Source of the DNA: a bacterium
GTDB lineage: Bacteria > UBA9089 > CG2-30-40-21 > SBAY01
NCBI GenBank assembly: GCA_030018635.1
Contig: JASEHU010000085.1
Coordinates: 1-8,063 of the forward strand
Reading direction: 5' to 3'
Length of the DNA stretch: 8,063 nt
Shown here: positions 5,371-8,063 of the stretch, piece after piece
Layout: the number at the start of each line of letters is the position of its first letter
Position numbering within the stretch: the first letter of the stretch is position 1
Position numbers and translations under genes: made by a program
Notes under the pieces: model-generated
What the model was told of the DNA's origin: nothing
Seen by the model: the letters and a program-made list of their open reading frames with translations, nothing else
Databases searched by the model: none

Positions 5371-7790
5371 TGGAACGATATAAACATTTACCCCTGCCTG
5401 AATACAGGGGAAATCTTGGAAAAAGAAAGAAAGATGTCAAGGGTGGGGGTTTTAAATTTCCTGAAGGAAGAGAAAAGAAAGAATTTTATCAGAACAATCT
5501 CGCAAAGGCTACTGAGATATCGGAATCTTATAGGAAACTAAAGTCAAAATTTCAAAATAGAATAGACCCTAATCTTATTTTCCGTATTAAAATCAATCAA
5601 AGTGTAGATGTAGAAGGATTTGGTAACCAGACTCTTCATTCCATGGGAATGGAGGTATTATCCATTGCTCCGGATAAGAAAGGTTATTGGGTTGTATTTG
5701 CCAGTGATGAGGAATTTAAAGTTTTTAAGGAAAAATTAGCTCAATATTCGGGGATAAAAAAAGGATGTAAATATGATTTTTTCAATGCAATAGATAGCAT
5801 TGATGATATCCCGGCTGAAGAGAAAAAAGGTCCATTGTTACGAGAAAAGCCATTAGATACCCAAGGCTCAGATTATCTGAACATTGAATTATGGAGAATG
5901 GAAGATGACAAACTTGAAGGATTTATTCGACAACTAAAAGAAACATACCTCAATACCGGAGAATTTAGAGTTTCTGATCGGCTAATTACAAGATCGTTTG
6001 CATTATTAAGGGTTAAACTGACAAAAAAGATTTTAGATGAAATATTGGAATTAAAAGAAATTGCCCGAGTTGATCGACCATTTATTCCTTTATTTAGACC
6101 GTATGAATACAAAAAGCTGGATGTTTCCGAACTCGAAATCAATCCACCGAGTGAAAGGGCCGCCGGTATTTTGGTAGTAGACTCAGGTATTGTTTCAAAT
6201 CATCCGCTGCTGGGAAAAACCGTAGGAGGGGAGGAGAATTTCCAGGATGGAGAAAAAGAAACACATGATACTGTAGGGCATGGAACTGCTGTTTCAGGAT
6301 GTGCTGTTTACGGAGATATTGAACGCTGTATTGATAATAAAAATTTTGCTTCCTCTAATTGGCTTTTTTCAGCAAAGGTTATGTTTGCAGAAAGGAATCA
6401 GGATGGAAAGCTCATACAGGCAACCTTTGACCCGGAAAAATTATTAGAGCACCAACTGGATGAGGCAATTAGAAGTTTCCTGGATAATAATGAGTATAAA
6501 ATAAAAGTGGTCAACATATCTTTTGGTAATGATGCTGAGATTTGGCAGAAAATCAGTCGTCAATTCCCTTTGGCTTCATTAATGGATGATATTGCTTTTG
6601 ATTATTCTGATGTAGTTTTTATTGTTTCAGCAGGGAATCAAGATCCCCGAAAATATTTTGAGAATCGTGCAGACATTATTGATAACTATCCGGATTTCTT
6701 GATTGACAATCCTGACTTTAAAATAATAAACCCTGCAACTTCAGCACTGTCATTAACAGTTGGTTCTATTGCGCCACCAGTAAGATTCTTTGATGATGGA
6801 CATACAGCTAAAGATATCTGGAGGGAGATTGCAAAAGAAAATGAGCCTTCACCTTTTACCAGAACAGGTGGAGGAGTAAATGGAATGGTAAAACCTGAAC
6901 TGGTGGAATATGGAGGTAATTTGATTTTAGGAGAGTTATTTAACCGAATAGCAGAAAACTCAGGTGGTAAAATCACCTTGCTTTCCAACAAACCAACCGA
7001 AGAGCTTTTTACATTTGACTATGGTACCAGCTTTTCAGCCCCCAAAATCGCACATTTAGCAGGTAAGATAGCAAATCAGTTCCCTGATAAATCAGCCAAT
7101 TTTATTAAGAATTTAATCCTGTTATCAACAGATTATAAAGCGATTCCGAGTTTCCAGGAGGACAAGGATAAAGAAAAAAGTATGTTGCAGGTTGAAGGGT
7201 ATGGATTGCCTGATTACGAAAAAGCGATTTATTCTTATGAAAATAGAGTGGTTTTGTTCAACGAGGGAGAAATTGGTTTAGATAAAGTTCAGGTATTCTC
7301 TTTAAACATTCCAAGTATTTATTTTGAAACCGAAGGCTATAAAAAGATTTCTATTGTTCTAACATTCAACCCACCTGTTCGAGCTACCAGAGGGGATAGT
7401 TACCTTGGCAATCGATTGGAGTTTAAGCTATTCCACTCTGTTAGCCCTGATGAGATCATAAGTAAGTATGCTGAAATAGATATTTCTACAGAGGATGAGT
7501 CAATCCCAGAAGAGTTAAAGAAATTTGAAATAGACATGAAACCAGGTGCTAACACCAGAAAGGCAGGATGCCATCAGAAGGCATGGAAAGAATTTAAACG
7601 AGAGCCTAAAAATCCCATACAAGCCCCAGTCTCTCTGGTCTTAGTCAATTCAAATAAATGGATTCCTGACGAAGATTACCCTCAACCCTATTGTATTTCA
7701 CTTATTGTTGAGCACTCTAAGAATATTGAAATATATAATTTGTTAAGAAATGAAGTCCAGGAAAGGATAAGAGTAGGAGGGAGAGTATAA
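5370..7790 (+). CDS. Cytoplasmic subtilisin-like serine protease (S8 family)
   Basis: The 806-residue protein has the S8 catalytic set: Asp in ILVVDSGI (D271), His in VGHGTAVSG (H304), oxyanion Asn in VSAGNQDP (N423) and Ser in YGTSFSAPKIAHLAG (S554). The N-terminal 260 residues are charged and lack a secretion signal. They include two alpha/beta stretches (about 70-130 and 195-245, the latter ending ARVDRPFIPLF) that resemble propeptide/inhibitor folds. A beta-rich C-terminal part (about 624-806) includes IVLTFNPPVRATRGDSYLGN, which I recall from the AAA-linked S8 subgroup. GGAG at 5358-5361 lies eight bases before the start. Unlike secreted subtilisins it should act in the cytosol under control of the upstream AAA+ protein. 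The target is unknown; the nitrilase-HEPN protein is an obvious candidate. Confidence 0.9.
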   Translation: MERYKHLPLPEYRGNLGKRKKDVKGGGFKFPEGREKKEFYQNNLAKATEISESYRKLKSKFQNRIDPNLIFRIKINQSVDVEGFGNQTLHSMGMEVLSIAPDKKGYWVVFASDEEFKVFKEKLAQYSGIKKGCKYDFFNAIDSIDDIPAEEKKGPLLREKPLDTQGSDYLNIELWRMEDDKLEGFIRQLKETYLNTGEFRVSDRLITRSFALLRVKLTKKILDEILELKEIARVDRPFIPLFRPYEYKKLDVSELEINPPSERAAGILVVDSGIVSNHPLLGKTVGGEENFQDGEKETHDTVGHGTAVSGCAVYGDIERCIDNKNFASSNWLFSAKVMFAERNQDGKLIQATFDPEKLLEHQLDEAIRSFLDNNEYKIKVVNISFGNDAEIWQKISRQFPLASLMDDIAFDYSDVVFIVSAGNQDPRKYFENRADIIDNYPDFLIDNPDFKIINPATSALSLTVGSIAPPVRFFDDGHTAKDIWREIAKENEPSPFTRTGGGVNGMVKPELVEYGGNLILGELFNRIAENSGGKITLLSNKPTEELFTFDYGTSFSAPKIAHLAGKIANQFPDKSANFIKNLILLSTDYKAIPSFQEDKDKEKSMLQVEGYGLPDYEKAIYSYENRVVLFNEGEIGLDKVQVFSLNIPSIYFETEGYKKISIVLTFNPPVRATRGDSYLGNRLEFKLFHSVSPDEIISKYAEIDISTEDESIPEELKKFEIDMKPGANTRKAGCHQKAWKEFKREPKNPIQAPVSLVLVNSNKWIPDEDYPQPYCISLIVEHSKNIEIYNLLRNEVQERIRVGGRV

Positions 7791-7805
7791 TACTCATTAT
7801 TTTTG
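7783..7805 (+). terminator. Weak possible intrinsic terminator at the operon end
   Basis: A GAGTA/TACTC inverted repeat (7783-7795, with a three-base loop) spans the subtilase stop codon. It is followed by a T-rich run, attattttt. The stem is short and AT-rich, so it would be weak; it is listed only because it sits exactly at the operon end. Confidence 0.2.
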
Positions 7806-7820
7806 GGATCGCAAAATTGA

Positions 7821-8024
7821 ATTTGGAATACCTGTGTTTTAATCTTGAAAAACTATAGCTTTGTAGCTTTTCTTACACAAAATGACCTCCGAACCTATTC
7901 TGAACCAGGAGAGATAAGGATAGGCGAGGAAACCTATAAAAAGCTACAGGACAAAACCAATTTCAAAGAGAATAAATCCATTGATGGAGTCAAAACCTAT
8001 CTTTATCAGAAGAAATTTTCTTGA
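7821..8024 (+). pseudogene. Remnant resembling the C-terminal tail of a class III adenylate/guanylate cyclase
   Basis: A frame open from 7821 (after the TGA at 7818-7820) to the TGA at 8022-8024 has no ATG or usable ribosome site. Its last 45 or so codons read PGEIRIGEETYKKLQDK, then NFKENKSIDGVKTYLYQKK. This fits the end of class III cyclase domains, where an x-PGEILISEETY-like strand and helix are followed by a G-V-x-x-Y-L-Y strand. The metal-binding and substrate-binding parts are absent, so it cannot be active. The first 18 or so codons do not resemble the family and probably mark the break point. It could also be a short hypothetical protein by chance. The family match rests on pattern recognition only. 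Confidence 0.4.
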
Positions 8025-8063
8025 TATATCTATAGTGTTTTATGAGATGGTGATACAGGCGGG
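8025..8063. other. Right edge, no feature seen
   Basis: These 39 bases hold no start codon with a ribosome site, no repeat copy and no hairpin that I can support. Confidence 0.5.

Noticed and set aside
4185..7000. Long minus-strand open frames opposite the operon genes
   Set aside because: They lie wholly opposite well-supported genes, show no recognisable motifs and lack ribosome sites.
7841..7875. Hairpin around the two agcttt units near 7857-7870
   Set aside because: They form a short direct repeat, not a stable inverted repeat.

Overview
The window carries a low-GC (by eye, clearly AT-rich), gene-dense bacterial or archaeal accessory region. All convincing genes are on the + strand, use ATG starts and mostly have clear Shine-Dalgarno sequences. 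Nothing fixes the species. The mix of UPF0175/DUF3368 toxin-antitoxin genes, a DUF5678-type gene beside a retropepsin-like gene, and an AAA+/subtilase pair is typical of large environmental genomes (cyanobacteria, planctomycetes, uncultivated candidate phyla, some archaea). That placement is inference.

Region 1 (1-1693) is a chain of small two-gene modules separated by copies of one short repeat. Repeat copy 1 (about 56-112) comes first. Next are a UPF0175 antitoxin (163-420) and an overlapping PIN-like DUF3368 toxin (401-889). Repeat copy 2 (894-975) follows, then a 75-residue DUF5678-like protein (1003-1230) that overlaps a single-domain retropepsin-like aspartic protease (1227-1646) by ATGA. 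Repeat copy 3 (1633-1693) closes the region. Copies 1 and 2 agree at 52 of 57 bases, and copies 2 and 3 share a further upstream stretch.

Region 2 (1783-7790) is the main content: a three-gene operon of about 6 kb. Gene 1 encodes 841 residues: a nitrilase-superfamily domain with an apparently intact Glu-Lys-Cys triad (E86, K139, C181), a middle region of unknown function, and a helical C-terminus with a HEPN-type R-N-x-x-x-H motif (R797-H802). Gene 2 is a soluble AAA+ ATPase with complete Walker A, Walker B, sensor 1 and arginine-finger signatures. Gene 3 starts one base inside gene 2's stop codon (TAATG). It is an 806-residue cytoplasmic subtilisin-like protease with D271, H304, N423 and S554 in place. 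AAA+ and subtilase probably form an unfoldase/protease pair, and the nitrilase-HEPN protein is the candidate sensor, effector or protease substrate. The layout fits a stress-response or anti-phage conflict module; this is inference from gene content, not demonstrated function.

Region 3 (7791-8063) has no intact gene. It holds a weak possible terminator and, at about 7821-8024, an open frame with no start codon that resembles the C-terminal tail of a class III adenylate/guanylate cyclase, probably a gene remnant.
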